NCBI GenBank assembly: GCA_947568835.1
Contig: CANOQG010000001.1
Coordinates: forward strand, 558,001-622,000
Direction of reading: 5' to 3'
Length of the DNA: 64,000 nucleotides
Source of the DNA: Protonemura montana
Lineage: Eukaryota; Arthropoda; Insecta; Plecoptera; Nemouridae
Position 1 is the first letter of the stretch. Each line of letters opens with the position of its first letter. The translations under genes and the position numbers were made by a program. The notes under the pieces are model-generated. The model searched no databases. It had not been told where the DNA came from and was given only the letters and a program-made list of their open reading frames with translations. This document shows, piece by piece, positions 16,941-27,620 of this stretch.

Positions 16941-19073
16941 CTAGCCACCCAGACTCTCCAGACTCTCTGCCTCGCTAGCCAGGCGCTCCAGACACTCTGC
17001 CACGCTAGCCAGACGCTCCAGACACTCTGATTCGCTACCCAGACGTTCAAGACACTTTGCCTCGCTAGCCAGGCACTCCAGACACTCTGATTCACTACCC
17101 AGACGTTCCAGACACTTTGCCTCGCTACCCAGACGCTCCAGACTATCTGCAACGCTAGCCAGTGGCTCCAGCCACTCTGCCACGCTAGCTAGACGCTCCA
17201 GGCACTCTGCCTCGCTACTCAGACGCTCCAGACACTCTGCAATGCTAGCCAGACGCTCCAGACACTCTGCCACGCTAGCCAGGCACTCCAGACACTCTGA
17301 TTCACTACCCAGACGTTCCAGACACTTTGCCTCGCTACCCAGACGCTCCAGACTATCTGCAACGCTAGCCAGTGGCTCCAGACTCTCTGCCTCGCTAGCC
17401 AGGCGCTCCAGACACTCTGCCACGCTAGCCAGACGCTCCAGACACTCTGATTCGCTACCCAGACGTTCAAGACACTTTGCCTCGCTCCTGAGACGCTCCA
17501 GACACTCTGCCTCGTTAGCCAGGCGCTTCAGAAGCTCTGCCTCGCTAGCCAGGCGCTCCAGACACTCTGACATTCTAGCCAGACGCTCCAGACTATCTGC
17601 TACGCTAGCCAGAGGCTCCAGACACTCTGCCACGCTAGTTAGTGGCTCCAGCCACTCTGCCAGGCTAGCTCGACGCTCCAGGCACTCTGCCTCGCTACTT
17701 AGACGCTCCAGACACTCTGCCTCGCTAGCCAGGCGCTTCAGACACTCTGGCTGGCAACCCAGACGCTCCAGACACACTGCCTCGCTAGCCAGTGGCTCCA
17801 GAATATCTGCCACGCTAGCCAGAGGCTGCAGACACTCTGCAATGCTAGCCAGACGCTCCAGACACTCTGCCACGCTAGCCAGAGGCTGAAGACACTCTGC
17901 AATGCTAGCCAGACGCTCCAGACACTCTGCCACGCTAGCTAGACGCTCCAGACACTCTGATTCGCTACTTAGACGCTCCAGACACCTTGCCTCGCTACCC
18001 AGACACACCAGACACTCTGCCTCGCTAGCTAAACGCTCCAGACACTCTGCCTTGCTACCCAGACCCTCCAGACACTCTGTCTCGCTAGCCATGCGCTCCA
18101 GAATTTCTGCCTCGCTACCCAGACGCTCCAGACTATCTGCCACGCTAGCCAGGGGCTCCAGACTATCTGCCACGCTAGCCAGAGGCTCCAGACACTCTGC
18201 CACGCTTGTTAGACAATCCAGACTTTCTGCCTCGCTAGCCAGGCGCTCCAGACACTCTGCCTCGCTAGCCAGACGCTCCAGACACTCTGCCTCGTTAGCC
18301 AGGCGCTTCAGAAGCTCTGCCTCGCTAGCCAGGCGCTCCAGACACTCTGCCATTCTAGCCAGACGCTCCAGACTATCTGCTACGCTAGCCAGAGGCTCCA
18401 GACACTCTGCCACGCTAAATAGACGCTCCAGACACTCTGCCTTGCTACCCAGAATCTCCAGACACTCTGCCTCGCTAGCCAGGCGCTCCAGACACTCTGC
18501 CTCGCTACCCAGACGCTTTAGACTATCTGCCACGCTAGCCAGTGGCTCCAGACACTCTGCCACGCTAGCTAGACGCTCCAGGCACTCTGCCTCGCTACTT
18601 AGACGCTCCAGAAACTCTGCCTCACTAGCCAGGCACTCCAGACACTCTGGCTCGCTACCCAGACGATCCAGACACTCTGCCTCCCTAGCCAGCCGCTCCA
18701 GACACTCTGTTATGCTAGCCAGAGATTTCAGACACTCTGCTACGCTAGCTAGACGCTCCAGACACTCTGCCACGCTAGCTAGACGCTCCAGACACTCTGC
18801 CTTGCTACTTAGACCCTCCAGACACTCTGCCTCGCTAGCCAGGCGCTCCAGACACTCTGCCTCGCTACCCAGACGCTCCAGACTATTTGCCACGCTAGCC
18901 AGTGGCTCCAGACTATCTGCCACGCTAGCTAGAGGCTGCAGACACTCTGCAATGCTAGCCAGACGCTCCAGACACTCTGCCACGCTAGCCAGAGGCTGAA
19001 GACACTCTGCAATGCTAGCCAGGCGCTCCAGACACTCTGCTTCGCTAGCCAGCCGCTCCAGACACTCTGCCAT
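16941..19073 (-). CDS. Decapeptide-repeat module, 710 codons, recurrent TAG in a variant context
   Basis: Starts at ATG 19,071-19,073 with M-A-E-C-L-E-R-L-A-S-E and ends L-E-S-L-G-G before TAG at 16,941-16,943. The TAG context is gctagccacc rather than gctagctacc, so this copy of the TAG-bearing unit has one extra change (Ser to Gly before the stop). Contains the C-Q-P-E-C-L-K-R-L unit (ggctggcaacccagacgctc at 17,749), a marker for the blocks to its right. No known domain; function unknown. Confidence 0.3.
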   Translation of the reverse strand: MAECLERLASEAECLERLASIAECLQPLASVAECLERLASIAECLQPLASVADSLEPLASVANSLERLGSEAECLERLASEAECLEGLSSKAECLERLASVAECLERLASVAECLKSLASITECLERLAREAECLDRLGSEPECLECLASEAEFLERLSSEAECLERLASVAECLEPLASVADSLKRLGSEAECLERLASEAECLEILGSKAECLERLFSVAECLEPLASVADSLERLARMAECLERLASEAELLKRLANEAECLERLASEAECLERLASEAESLDCLTSVAECLEPLASVADSLEPLASVADSLERLGSEAEILERMASETECLEGLGSKAECLERLASEAECLVCLGSEARCLERLSSESECLERLASVAECLERLASIAECLQPLASVAECLERLASIAECLQPLASVADILEPLASEAVCLERLGCQPECLKRLASEAECLERLSSEAECLERRASLAEWLEPLTSVAECLEPLASVADSLERLARMSECLERLASEAELLKRLANEAECLERLRSEAKCLERLGSESECLERLASVAECLERLASEAESLEPLASVADSLERLGSEAKCLERLGSESECLECLASVAECLERLASIAECLERLSSEAECLERLASVAEWLEPLASVADSLERLGSEAKCLERLGSESECLECLASEAKCLERLGSESECLERLASVAECLERLASEAESLESLGG

Positions 19074-19100
19074 GCTAGCCAGACGCTTCAGACACTCTGG

Positions 19101-21413
19101 CTAGCTACCCAGACTCTCCAGACACTCTGCCTCGCTAGCCAGGCGCTCCAGACACTCTGCCACGCTAGCCAGACGCTCCAGACACTCTGATTCGCTACCC
19201 AGACGTTCAAGACACTTTGCCTCGCTCCCCAGACGCTCCAGACACTCTGCCTCGTTAGCCAGGCGCTTCAGAAGCTCTGCCTCGCTAGCCAGGCGCTCCA
19301 GACACTCTGCCATTCTAGCCAGACGCTCCAGACTATCTGCTACGCTAGCCAGAGGCTCCAGACACTCTGCCACGCTAAATAGACGCTCCAGACACTCTGC
19401 CTTGCTACCCAGAATCTCCAGACACTCTGCCTCGCTAGCCAGTGGCTCCAGACACTCTGCCACGCTAGCTAGACGTTCCAGGCACTCTGCCTCGCTACTT
19501 AGACGCTCCAGAAACTCTGCCTCACTAGCCAGGCACTCCAGACACTCTGGCTCGCTACCCAGACGATCCAGACACTCTGCCTCCCTAGCCAGCCGCTCCA
19601 GACACTCTGCCATGCTAGCCAGAGATTTCAGACACTCTGCTACGCTAGCCAGACGCTCCAGACACTCTGCCACGCTAGCCAGAGGCTGAAGACACTCTGC
19701 AATGCTAGCCAGACGCTCCAGACACTCTGCCACGCTAGCTAGACGCTCCAGACACTCTGATTCGCTACTTAGACGCTCCAGACACCTTGCCTCGCTACCT
19801 AGACGCTCCAGACACTCTGCCTCGCTACCTAGACGCTTCAGACTATCTGCCACGCTAATCAGTGGCTCCAGACACTCTGCCACGCTAGCTAGACGCTCCA
19901 GGCACTCTGTCTCGCTACTTAGACGCTCCAGACACTGTGCCTCGCTAGCCAGGCACTCCAGACACTCTGATTCGCTACCCAGACGTTCCAGACACTTTGC
20001 CTCGCTACCCAGACGCTCCAGACTATCTGCAACGCTAGCCAGTGGCTCCAGCCACTCTGCCACGCTAGCTAGACGCTCCAGGCACTCTGCCTCGCTACTC
20101 AGACGCTCCAGACACTCTGCAATGCTAGCCAGACGCTCCAGACACTCTGCCACGCTAGCTAGACGCTCCAGACACTCTGATTCGCTACTTAGACGCTCCA
20201 GACACCTTGCCTCGCTACCCAGACACACCAGACACTCTGCCTCGCTAGCTAAACGCTCCAGACAATCTGCCTTGCTACCCAGACCCTCCAGACACTCTGT
20301 CTCGCTAGCCATGCGCTCAAGAATTTCTGCCTCGCTACCCAGACGCTCCAGACTATCTGCCACGCTAGCCAGTGGCTCCAGACTATCTGCCACGCTAGCT
20401 AGACGCTCCAGACACTCTGATTCGCTACTTAGACGCTCCAGACACCTTGCCTCGCTACCCAGACGCTCCAGACACTCTGCCTCGCTACCTAGACGCTTCA
20501 GACTATCTGTCTCGCTACTTAGACGCTCCAGACACTGTGCCTCGCTAGCCAGGCACTCCAGACACTCTGATTCGCTACCCAGACGTTCCAGACACTTTGC
20601 CTCGCTACCCAGACGCTCCAGACTATCTGCAACGCTAGCCAGTGGCTCCAGCCACTCTGCCACGCTAGCTAGACGCTCCAGGCACTCTGCCTCGCTACTC
20701 AGACGCTCCAGACACTCTGCAATGCTAGCCAGACGCTCCAGACACTCTGCCACGCTAGCTAGACGCTCCAGACACTCTGATTCGCTACTTAGACGCTCCA
20801 GACACCTTGCCTCGCTACCCAGACACACCAGACACTCTGCCTCGCTAGCTAAACGCTCCAGACACTCTGCCTCGCTACCCAGACGCTTTAGACTATCTGC
20901 CACGGTAGCCAGTGGCTCCAGACACTCTGCCACGCTACTTAGACGCTCCAGAAACTCTGCCTCACTAGCCAGGCACTCCAGACACTCTGGCTCGCTACCC
21001 AGACGATCCAGACACTCTGCCTCCCTAGCCAGCCGCTCCAGACACTCTGCCATGCTAGCCAGAGATTTCAGACACTCTGCTACGCTAGCTAGACGCTCCA
21101 GACACTCTGCCACGCTAGCTAGACGCTCCAGACACTCTGCCTTGCTACTTAGACCCTCCAGACACTCTGCCTCGCTAGCCAGGCGCTCCAGACACTCTGC
21201 CTCGCTACCCAGACGCTCCAGACTATTTGCCACGCTAGCCAGTGGCTCCAGACTATCTGCCACGCTAGCCAGAGGCTGCAGACACTCTGCAATGCTAGCC
21301 AGACGCTCCAGACACTCTGCCACGCTAGCCAGAGGCTGAAGACACTCTGCAATGCTAGCCAGGCGCTCCAGACACTCTGCTTCGCTAGCCAGCCGCTCCA
21401 GACACTCTGCCAT
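19101..21413 (-). CDS. Decapeptide-repeat module, 770 codons
   Basis: Starts at ATG 21,411-21,413 and ends L-E-S-L-G-S before TAG 19,101-19,103. It lacks the C-Q-P-E-C-L unit seen in both neighbours. Inside, the run around 19,720-20,160 recurs around 20,400-20,820, shortened at about 20,510 (gactatctgtctcgctactt), which shows local duplication plus deletion. The same nine codons, P-E-C-L-K-R-L-A-S, separate it from the next ATG downstream. Function unknown. Confidence 0.3.
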   Translation of the reverse strand: MAECLERLASEAECLERLASIAECLQPLASVAECLERLASIAECLQPLASVADSLEPLASVANSLERLGSEAECLERLASEAECLEGLSSKAECLERLASVAECLERLASVAECLKSLASMAECLERLAREAECLDRLGSEPECLECLASEAEFLERLSSVAECLEPLATVADSLKRLGSEAECLERLASEAECLVCLGSEARCLERLSSESECLERLASVAECLERLASIAECLERLSSEAECLERLASVAEWLEPLASVADSLERLGSEAKCLERLGSESECLECLASEAQCLERLSSETDSLKRLGSEAECLERLGSEARCLERLSSESECLERLASVADSLEPLASVADSLERLGSEAEILERMASETECLEGLGSKADCLERLASEAECLVCLGSEARCLERLSSESECLERLASVAECLERLASIAECLERLSSEAECLERLASVAEWLEPLASVADSLERLGSEAKCLERLGSESECLECLASEAQCLERLSSETECLERLASVAECLEPLISVADSLKRLGSEAECLERLGSEARCLERLSSESECLERLASVAECLERLASIAECLQPLASVAECLERLASVAECLKSLASMAECLERLAREAECLDRLGSEPECLECLASEAEFLERLSSEAECLERLASVAECLEPLASEAECLEILGSKAECLERLFSVAECLEPLASVADSLERLARMAECLERLASEAELLKRLANEAECLERLGSEAKCLERLGSESECLERLASVAECLERLASEAECLESLGS

Positions 21414-21440
21414 GCTAGCCAGACGCTTCAGACACTCTGG

Positions 21441-24293
21441 CTAGCTACCCAGACTCTCCAGACACTCTGCCTCGCAAGCCAGGCGCTCCAGACACTCTGC
21501 CACGCTAGCCAGACGCTCCAGACACTCTGATTCGCTACCCAGACGTTCAAGACACTTTGCCTCGCTCCCCAGACGCTCCAGACACTCTGCCTCGTTAGCC
21601 AGGCGCTTCAGAAGCTCTGCCTCGCTAGCCAGGCGCTCCAGACACTCTGCCATTCTAGCCAGACGCTCCAGACTATCTGCTACGCTAGCCAGAGGCTCCA
21701 GACACTCTGCCACGCTAAATAGACGCTCCAGACACTCTGCCTTGCTACCCAGAATCTCCAGACACTCTGCCTCGCTAGCCAGGCGCTCCAGACACTCTGC
21801 CTCGCTACCCAGACGCTTTAGACTATCTGCCACGCTAGCCAGTGGCTCCAGACACTCTGCCACGCTAGCTAGACGTTCCAGGCACTCTGCCTCGCTACTT
21901 AGACGCTCCAGAAACTCTGCCTCACTAGCCAGGCACTCCAGACACTCTGGCTCGCTACCCAGACGATCCAGACACTCTGCCTCCCTAGCCAGCCGCTCCA
22001 GACACTCTGCCATGCTAGCCAGAGATTTCAGACACTCTGCTACGCTAGCCAGACGCTCCAGACACTCTGCCACGCTAGCCAGAGGCTGAAGACACTCTGC
22101 AATGCTAGCCAGACGCTCCAGACACTCTGCCACGCTAGCTAGACGCCCCAGACACTCTGATTCGCTACTTAGACGCTCCAGACACCTTGCCTCGCTACCC
22201 AGACGCTCCAGACACTCTGCCTCGCTACCTAGACGCTTCAGACTATCTGCCACGCTAATCAGTGGCTCCAGACACTCTGCCACGCTAGCTTGACGCTCCA
22301 GGCACTCTGTCTCGCTACTTAGACGCTCCAGACACTGTGCCTCGCTAGCCAGGCACTCCAGACACTCTGATTCACTACCCAGACGTTCCAGACACTTTGC
22401 CTCGCTACCCAGACGCTCCAGACTATCTGCAACGCTAGCCAGTGGCTCCAGCCACTCTGCCACGCTAGCTAGACGCTCCAGGCACTCTGCCTCGCTACTC
22501 AGACGCTCCAGACACTCTGCAATTCTAGCCAGACGCTCCAGACACTCTGCCACGCTAGCCAGGCACTCCAGACACTCTGATTCACTACCCAGACGTTCCA
22601 GACACTTTGCCTCGCTACCCAGACGCTCCAGACTATCTGCAACGCTAGCCAGTGGCTCCAGACTCTCTGCCTCGCTAGCCAGGCGCTCCAGACACTCTGC
22701 CACGCTAGCCAGACGCTCCAGACACTCTGATTCGCTACCCAGACGTTCAAGACACTTTGCCTCGCTCCTGAGACGCTCCAGACACTCTGCCTCGTTAGCC
22801 AGGCGCTTCAGAAGCTCTGCCTCGCTAGCCAGGCGCTCCAGACACTCTGCCATTCTAGCCAGACGCTCCAGACTATCTGCTACGCTAGCCAGAGGCTCCA
22901 GACACTCTGCCACGCTAGTTAGTGGCTCCAGCCACTCTGCCAGGCTAGCTCGACGCTCCAGGCACTCTGCCTCGCTACTTAGACGCTCCAGACACTCTGC
23001 CTCGCTAGCCAGGCGCTTCAGACACTCTGGCTGGCAACCCAGACGCTCCAGACACACTGCCTCGCTAGCCAGTGGCTCCAGAATATCTGCCACGCTAGCC
23101 AGAGGCTGCAGACACTCTGCAATGCTAGCCAGACGCTCCAGACACTCTGCCACGCTAGCCAGAGGCTGAAGACACTCTGCAATGCTAGCCAGACGCTCCA
23201 GACACTCTGCCACGCTAGCTAGACGCTCCAGACACTCTGATTCGCTACTTAGACGCTCCAGACACCTTGCCTCGCTACCCAGACACACCAGACACTCTGC
23301 CTCGCTAGCTAAACGCTCCAGAATTTCTGCCTCGCTACCCAGACGCTCCAGACTATCTGCCACGCTAGCCAGGGGCTCCAGACTATCTGCCACGCTAGCC
23401 AGAGGCTCCAGACACTCTGCCACGCTTGTTAGACAATCCAGACTTTCTGCCTCGCTAGCCAGGCGCTCCAGACACTCTGCCTCGCTAGCCAGACGCTCCA
23501 GACACTCTGCCTCGTTAGCCAGGCGCTTCAGAAGCTCTGCCTCGCTAGCCAGGCGCTCCAGACACTCTGCCATTCTAGCCAGACGCTCCAGACTATCTGC
23601 TACGCTAGCCAGAGGCTCCAGACACTCTGCCACGCTAAATAGACGCTCCAGACACTCTGCCTTGCTACCCAGAATCTCCAGACACTCTGCCTCGCTAGCC
23701 AGGCGCTCCAGACACTCTGCCTCGCTACCCAGACGCTTTAGACTATCTGCCACGCTAGCCAGTGGCTCCAGACACTCTGCCACGCTAGCTAGACGCTCCA
23801 GGCACTCTGCCTCGCTACTTAGACGCTCCAGAAACTCTGCCTCACTAGCCAGGCACTCCAGACACTCTGGCTCGCTACCCAGACGATCCAGACACTCTGC
23901 CTCCCTAGCCAGCCGCTCCAGACACTCTGCCATGCTAGCCAGAGATTTCAGACACTCTGCTTCGCTAGCTAGACGCTCCAGACACTCTGCCACGCTAGCT
24001 AGACGCTCCAGACACTCTGCCTTGCTACTTAGACCCTCCAGACACTCTGCCTCGCTAGCCAGGCGCTCCAGACACTCTGCCTCGCTACCCAGACGCTCCA
24101 GACTATTTGCCACGCTAGCCAGTGGCTCCAGACTATCTGCCACGCTAGCCAGAGGCTGCAGACACTCTGCAATGCTAGCCAGACGCTCCAGACACTCTGC
24201 CACGCTAGCCAGAGGCTGAAGACACTCTGCAATGCTAGCCAGGCGCTCCAGACACTCTGCTTCGCTAGCCAGCCGCTCCAGACACTCTGCCAT
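21441..24293 (-). CDS. Decapeptide-repeat module, 950 codons, copy 1 of the 3,090-bp block
   Basis: ATG at 24,291-24,293, TAG at 21,441-21,443. Differs from copies 2 and 3 at very few residues (A-R-I-A-E here where they have A-S-I-A-E, from aattct at 22,521). The end reads C-E-A-E-C-L-E-S-L-G-S because of cctcgcaagcc at 21,471 (Ala-Ser to Ala-Cys), which marks copies 1 to 4 of this family. Preservation of a 950-codon frame in all copies may reflect recent duplication rather than selection. Confidence 0.3.
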   Translation of the reverse strand: MAECLERLASEAECLERLASIAECLQPLASVAECLERLASIAECLQPLASVADSLEPLASVANSLERLGSEAECLERLASEAECLEGLSSKAECLERLASVAECLERLASEAECLKSLASMAECLERLAREAECLDRLGSEPECLECLASEAEFLERLSSEAECLERLASVAECLEPLASVADSLKRLGSEAECLERLASEAECLEILGSKAECLERLFSVAECLEPLASVADSLERLARMAECLERLASEAELLKRLANEAECLERLASEAECLERLASEAESLDCLTSVAECLEPLASVADSLEPLASVADSLERLGSEAEILERLASEAECLVCLGSEARCLERLSSESECLERLASVAECLERLASIAECLQPLASVAECLERLASIAECLQPLASVADILEPLASEAVCLERLGCQPECLKRLASEAECLERLSSEAECLERRASLAEWLEPLTSVAECLEPLASVADSLERLARMAECLERLASEAELLKRLANEAECLERLRSEAKCLERLGSESECLERLASVAECLERLASEAESLEPLASVADSLERLGSEAKCLERLGSESECLECLASVAECLERLARIAECLERLSSEAECLERLASVAEWLEPLASVADSLERLGSEAKCLERLGSESECLECLASEAQCLERLSSETECLERQASVAECLEPLISVADSLKRLGSEAECLERLGSEARCLERLSSESECLGRLASVAECLERLASIAECLQPLASVAECLERLASVAECLKSLASMAECLERLAREAECLDRLGSEPECLECLASEAEFLERLSSEAECLERLASVAECLEPLASVADSLKRLGSEAECLERLASEAECLEILGSKAECLERLFSVAECLEPLASVADSLERLARMAECLERLASEAELLKRLANEAECLERLGSEAKCLERLGSESECLERLASVAECLERLACEAECLESLGS

Positions 24294-24320
24294 GCTAGCC
24301 AGACGCTTCAGACACTCTGG

Positions 24321-24503
24321 CTAGCTACCCAGACTCTCCAGACACTCTGCCTCGCTAGCCAGGCGCTCCAGACACTCTGCCACGCTAGCCAGACGCTCCA
24401 GACACTCTGCCACGCTAGCCAGAGGCTGAAGACACTCTGCAATGCTAGCCAGGCGCTCCAGACACTCTGCTTCGCTAGCCAGCCGCTCCAGACACTCTGC
24501 CAT
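24321..24503 (-). CDS. Short 60-codon module between 3,090-bp blocks, copy 1
   Basis: Minus frame from ATG 24,501-24,503 to TAG 24,321-24,323, six repeats. It is the 210-bp tail of the higher-order block and fuses the beginning of a long module (A-S-I-A-E-C-L-Q-P-L-A-S-V) to its end (A-E-C-L-E-S-L-G-S), as an unequal crossover deleting the middle would. Probably not a gene of its own. Confidence 0.15.
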   Translation of the reverse strand: MAECLERLASEAECLERLASIAECLQPLASVAECLERLASVAECLERLASEAECLESLGS

Positions 24504-24530
24504 GCTAGCCAGACGCTTCAGACACTCTGG

Positions 24531-27383
24531 CTAGCTACCCAGACTCTCCAGACACTCTGCCTCGCAAGCCAGGCGCTCCAGACACTCTGCCACGCTAGCC
24601 AGACGCTCCAGACACTCTGATTCGCTACCCAGACGTTCAAGACACTTTGCCTCGCTCCCCAGACGCTCCAGACACTCTGCCTCGTTAGCCAGGCGCTTCA
24701 GAAGCTCTGCCTCGCTAGCCAGGCGCTCCAGACACTCTGCCATTCTAGCCAGACGCTCCAGACTATCTGCTACGCTAGCCAGAGGCTCCAGACACTCTGC
24801 CACGCTAAATAGACGCTCCAGACACTCTGCCTTGCTACCCAGAATCTCCAGACACTCTGCCTCGCTAGCCAGGCGCTCCAGACACTCTGCCTCGCTACCC
24901 AGACGCTTTAGACTATCTGCCACGCTAGCCAGTGGCTCCAGACACTCTGCCACGCTAGCTAGACGTTCCAGGCACTCTGCCTCGCTACTTAGACGCTCCA
25001 GAAACTCTGCCTCACTAGCCAGGCACTCCAGACACTCTGGCTCGCTACCCAGACGATCCAGACACTCTGCCTCCCTAGCCAGCCGCTCCAGACACTCTGC
25101 CATGCTAGCCAGAGATTTCAGACACTCTGCTACGCTAGCCAGACGCTCCAGACACTCTGCCACGCTAGCCAGAGGCTGAAGACACTCTGCAATGCTAGCC
25201 AGACGCTCCAGACACTCTGCCACGCTAGCTAGACGCCCCAGACACTCTGATTCGCTACTTAGACGCTCCAGACACCTTGCCTCGCTACCCAGACGCTCCA
25301 GACACTCTGCCTCGCTACCTAGACGCTTCAGACTATCTGCCACGCTAATCAGTGGCTCCAGACACTCTGCCACGCTAGCTTGACGCTCCAGGCACTCTGT
25401 CTCGCTACTTAGACGCTCCAGACACTGTGCCTCGCTAGCCAGGCACTCCAGACACTCTGATTCACTACCCAGACGTTCCAGACACTTTGCCTCGCTACCC
25501 AGACGCTCCAGACTATCTGCAACGCTAGCCAGTGGCTCCAGCCACTCTGCCACGCTAGCTAGACGCTCCAGGCACTCTGCCTCGCTACTCAGACGCTCCA
25601 GACACTCTGCAATGCTAGCCAGACGCTCCAGACACTCTGCCACGCTAGCCAGGCACTCCAGACACTCTGATTCACTACCCAGACGTTCCAGACACTTTGC
25701 CTCGCTACCCAGACGCTCCAGACTATCTGCAACGCTAGCCAGTGGCTCCAGACTCTCTGCCTCGCTAGCCAGGCGCTCCAGACACTCTGCCACGCTAGCC
25801 AGACGCTCCAGACACTCTGATTCGCTACCCAGACGTTCAAGACACTTTGCCTCGCTCCTGAGACGCTCCAGACACTCTGCCTCGTTAGCCAGGCGCTTCA
25901 GAAGCTCTGCCTCGCTAGCCAGGCGCTCCAGACACTCTGCCATTCTAGCCAGACGCTCCAGACTATCTGCTACGCTAGCCAGAGGCTCCAGACACTCTGC
26001 CACGCTAGTTAGTGGCTCCAGCCACTCTGCCAGGCTAGCTCGACGCTCCAGGCACTCTGCCTCGCTACTTAGACGCTCCAGACACTCTGCCTCGCTAGCC
26101 AGGCGCTTCAGACACTCTGGCTGGCAACCCAGACGCTCCAGACACACTGCCTCGCTAGCCAGTGGCTCCAGAATATCTGCCACGCTAGCCAGAGGCTGCA
26201 GACACTCTGCAATGCTAGCCAGACGCTCCAGACACTCTGCCACGCTAGCCAGAGGCTGAAGACACTCTGCAATGCTAGCCAGACGCTCCAGGCACTCTGC
26301 CACGCTAGCTAGACGCTCCAGACACTCTGATTCGCTACTTAGACGCTCCAGACACCTTGCCTCGCTACCCAGACACACCAGACACTCTGCCTCGCTAGCT
26401 AAACGCTCCAGAATTTCTGCCTCGCTACCCAGACGCTCCAGACTATCTGCCACGCTAGCCAGGGGCTCCAGACTATCTGCCACGCTAGCCAGAGGCTCCA
26501 GACACTCTGCCACGCTTGTTAGACAATCCAGACTTTCTGCCTCGCTAGCCAGGCGCTCCAGACACTCTGCCTCGCTAGCCAGACGCTCCAGACACTCTGC
26601 CTCGTTAGCCAGGCGCTTCAGAAGCTCTGCCTCGCTAGCCAGGCGCTCCAGACACTCTGCCATTCTAGCCAGACGCTCCAGACTATCTGCTACGCTAGCC
26701 AGAGGCTCCAGACACTCTGCCACGCTAAATAGACGCTCCAGACACTCTGCCTTGCTACCCAGAATCTCCAGACACTCTGCCTCGCTAGCCAGGCGCTCCA
26801 GACACTCTGCCTCGCTACCCAGACGCTTTAGACTATCTGCCACGCTAGCCAGTGGCTCCAGACACTCTGCCACGCTAGCTAGACGCTCCAGGCACTCTGC
26901 CTCGCTACTTAGACGCTCCAGAAACTCTGCCTCACTAGCCAGGCACTCCAGACACTCTGGCTCGCTACCCAGACGATCCAGACACTCTGCCTCCCTAGCC
27001 AGCCGCTCCAGACACTCTGCCATGCTAGCCAGAGATTTCAGACACTCTGCTTCGCTAGCTAGACGCTCCAGACACTCTGCCACGCTAGCTAGACGCTCCA
27101 GACACTCTGCCTTGCTACTTAGACCCTCCAGACACTCTGCCTCGCTAGCCAGGCGCTCCAGACACTCTGCCTCGCTACCCAGACGCTCCAGACTATTTGC
27201 CACGCTAGCCAGTGGCTCCAGACTATCTGCCACGCTAGCCAGAGGCTGCAGACACTCTGCAATGCTAGCCAGACGCTCCAGACACTCTGCCACGCTAGCC
27301 AGAGGCTGAAGACACTCTGCAATGCTAGCCAGGCGCTCCAGACACTCTGCTTCGCTAGCCAGCCGCTCCAGACACTCTGCCAT
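24531..27383 (-). CDS. Decapeptide-repeat module, 950 codons, copy 2 of the 3,090-bp block
   Basis: ATG at 27,381-27,383, TAG at 24,531-24,533. Protein is the same as copy 3 as far as I can compare; a silent private variant is aggcactctg at 26,290 (TGT to TGC, Cys). Repeats include Y-free, Trp-bearing units (A-E-W-L-E-P-L). No known family; function unknown. Confidence 0.3.
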   Translation of the reverse strand: MAECLERLASEAECLERLASIAECLQPLASVAECLERLASIAECLQPLASVADSLEPLASVANSLERLGSEAECLERLASEAECLEGLSSKAECLERLASVAECLERLASEAECLKSLASMAECLERLAREAECLDRLGSEPECLECLASEAEFLERLSSEAECLERLASVAECLEPLASVADSLKRLGSEAECLERLASEAECLEILGSKAECLERLFSVAECLEPLASVADSLERLARMAECLERLASEAELLKRLANEAECLERLASEAECLERLASEAESLDCLTSVAECLEPLASVADSLEPLASVADSLERLGSEAEILERLASEAECLVCLGSEARCLERLSSESECLERLASVAECLERLASIAECLQPLASVAECLERLASIAECLQPLASVADILEPLASEAVCLERLGCQPECLKRLASEAECLERLSSEAECLERRASLAEWLEPLTSVAECLEPLASVADSLERLARMAECLERLASEAELLKRLANEAECLERLRSEAKCLERLGSESECLERLASVAECLERLASEAESLEPLASVADSLERLGSEAKCLERLGSESECLECLASVAECLERLASIAECLERLSSEAECLERLASVAEWLEPLASVADSLERLGSEAKCLERLGSESECLECLASEAQCLERLSSETECLERQASVAECLEPLISVADSLKRLGSEAECLERLGSEARCLERLSSESECLGRLASVAECLERLASIAECLQPLASVAECLERLASVAECLKSLASMAECLERLAREAECLDRLGSEPECLECLASEAEFLERLSSEAECLERLASVAECLEPLASVADSLKRLGSEAECLERLASEAECLEILGSKAECLERLFSVAECLEPLASVADSLERLARMAECLERLASEAELLKRLANEAECLERLGSEAKCLERLGSESECLERLASVAECLERLACEAECLESLGS

Positions 27384-27410
27384 GCTAGCCAGACGCTTCA
27401 GACACTCTGG

Positions 27411-27593
27411 CTAGCTACCCAGACTCTCCAGACACTCTGCCTCGCTAGCCAGGCGCTCCAGACACTCTGCCACGCTAGCCAGACGCTCCAGACACTCTGC
27501 CACGCTAGCCAGAGGCTGAAGACACTCTGCAATGCTAGCCAGGCGCTCCAGACACTCTGCTTCGCTAGCCAGCCGCTCCAGACACTCTGCCAT
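27411..27593 (-). CDS. Short 60-codon module between 3,090-bp blocks, copy 2
   Basis: Identical in layout and protein to the 60-codon module at 24,321-24,503, offset 3,090 bp, ATG 27,591-27,593 and TAG 27,411-27,413. Most likely a recombination remnant carried along by block duplication. Confidence 0.15.
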   Translation of the reverse strand: MAECLERLASEAECLERLASIAECLQPLASVAECLERLASVAECLERLASEAECLESLGS

Positions 27594-27620
27594 GCTAGCC
27601 AGACGCTTCAGACACTCTGG

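Noticed and set aside
16501..16944. A plus-strand 147-codon frame as a small gene at the junction
   Set aside because: It begins in one phase and crosses the 1-bp deletion into the R-R-S-R-H-S phase, so it is an accident of the frameshift.
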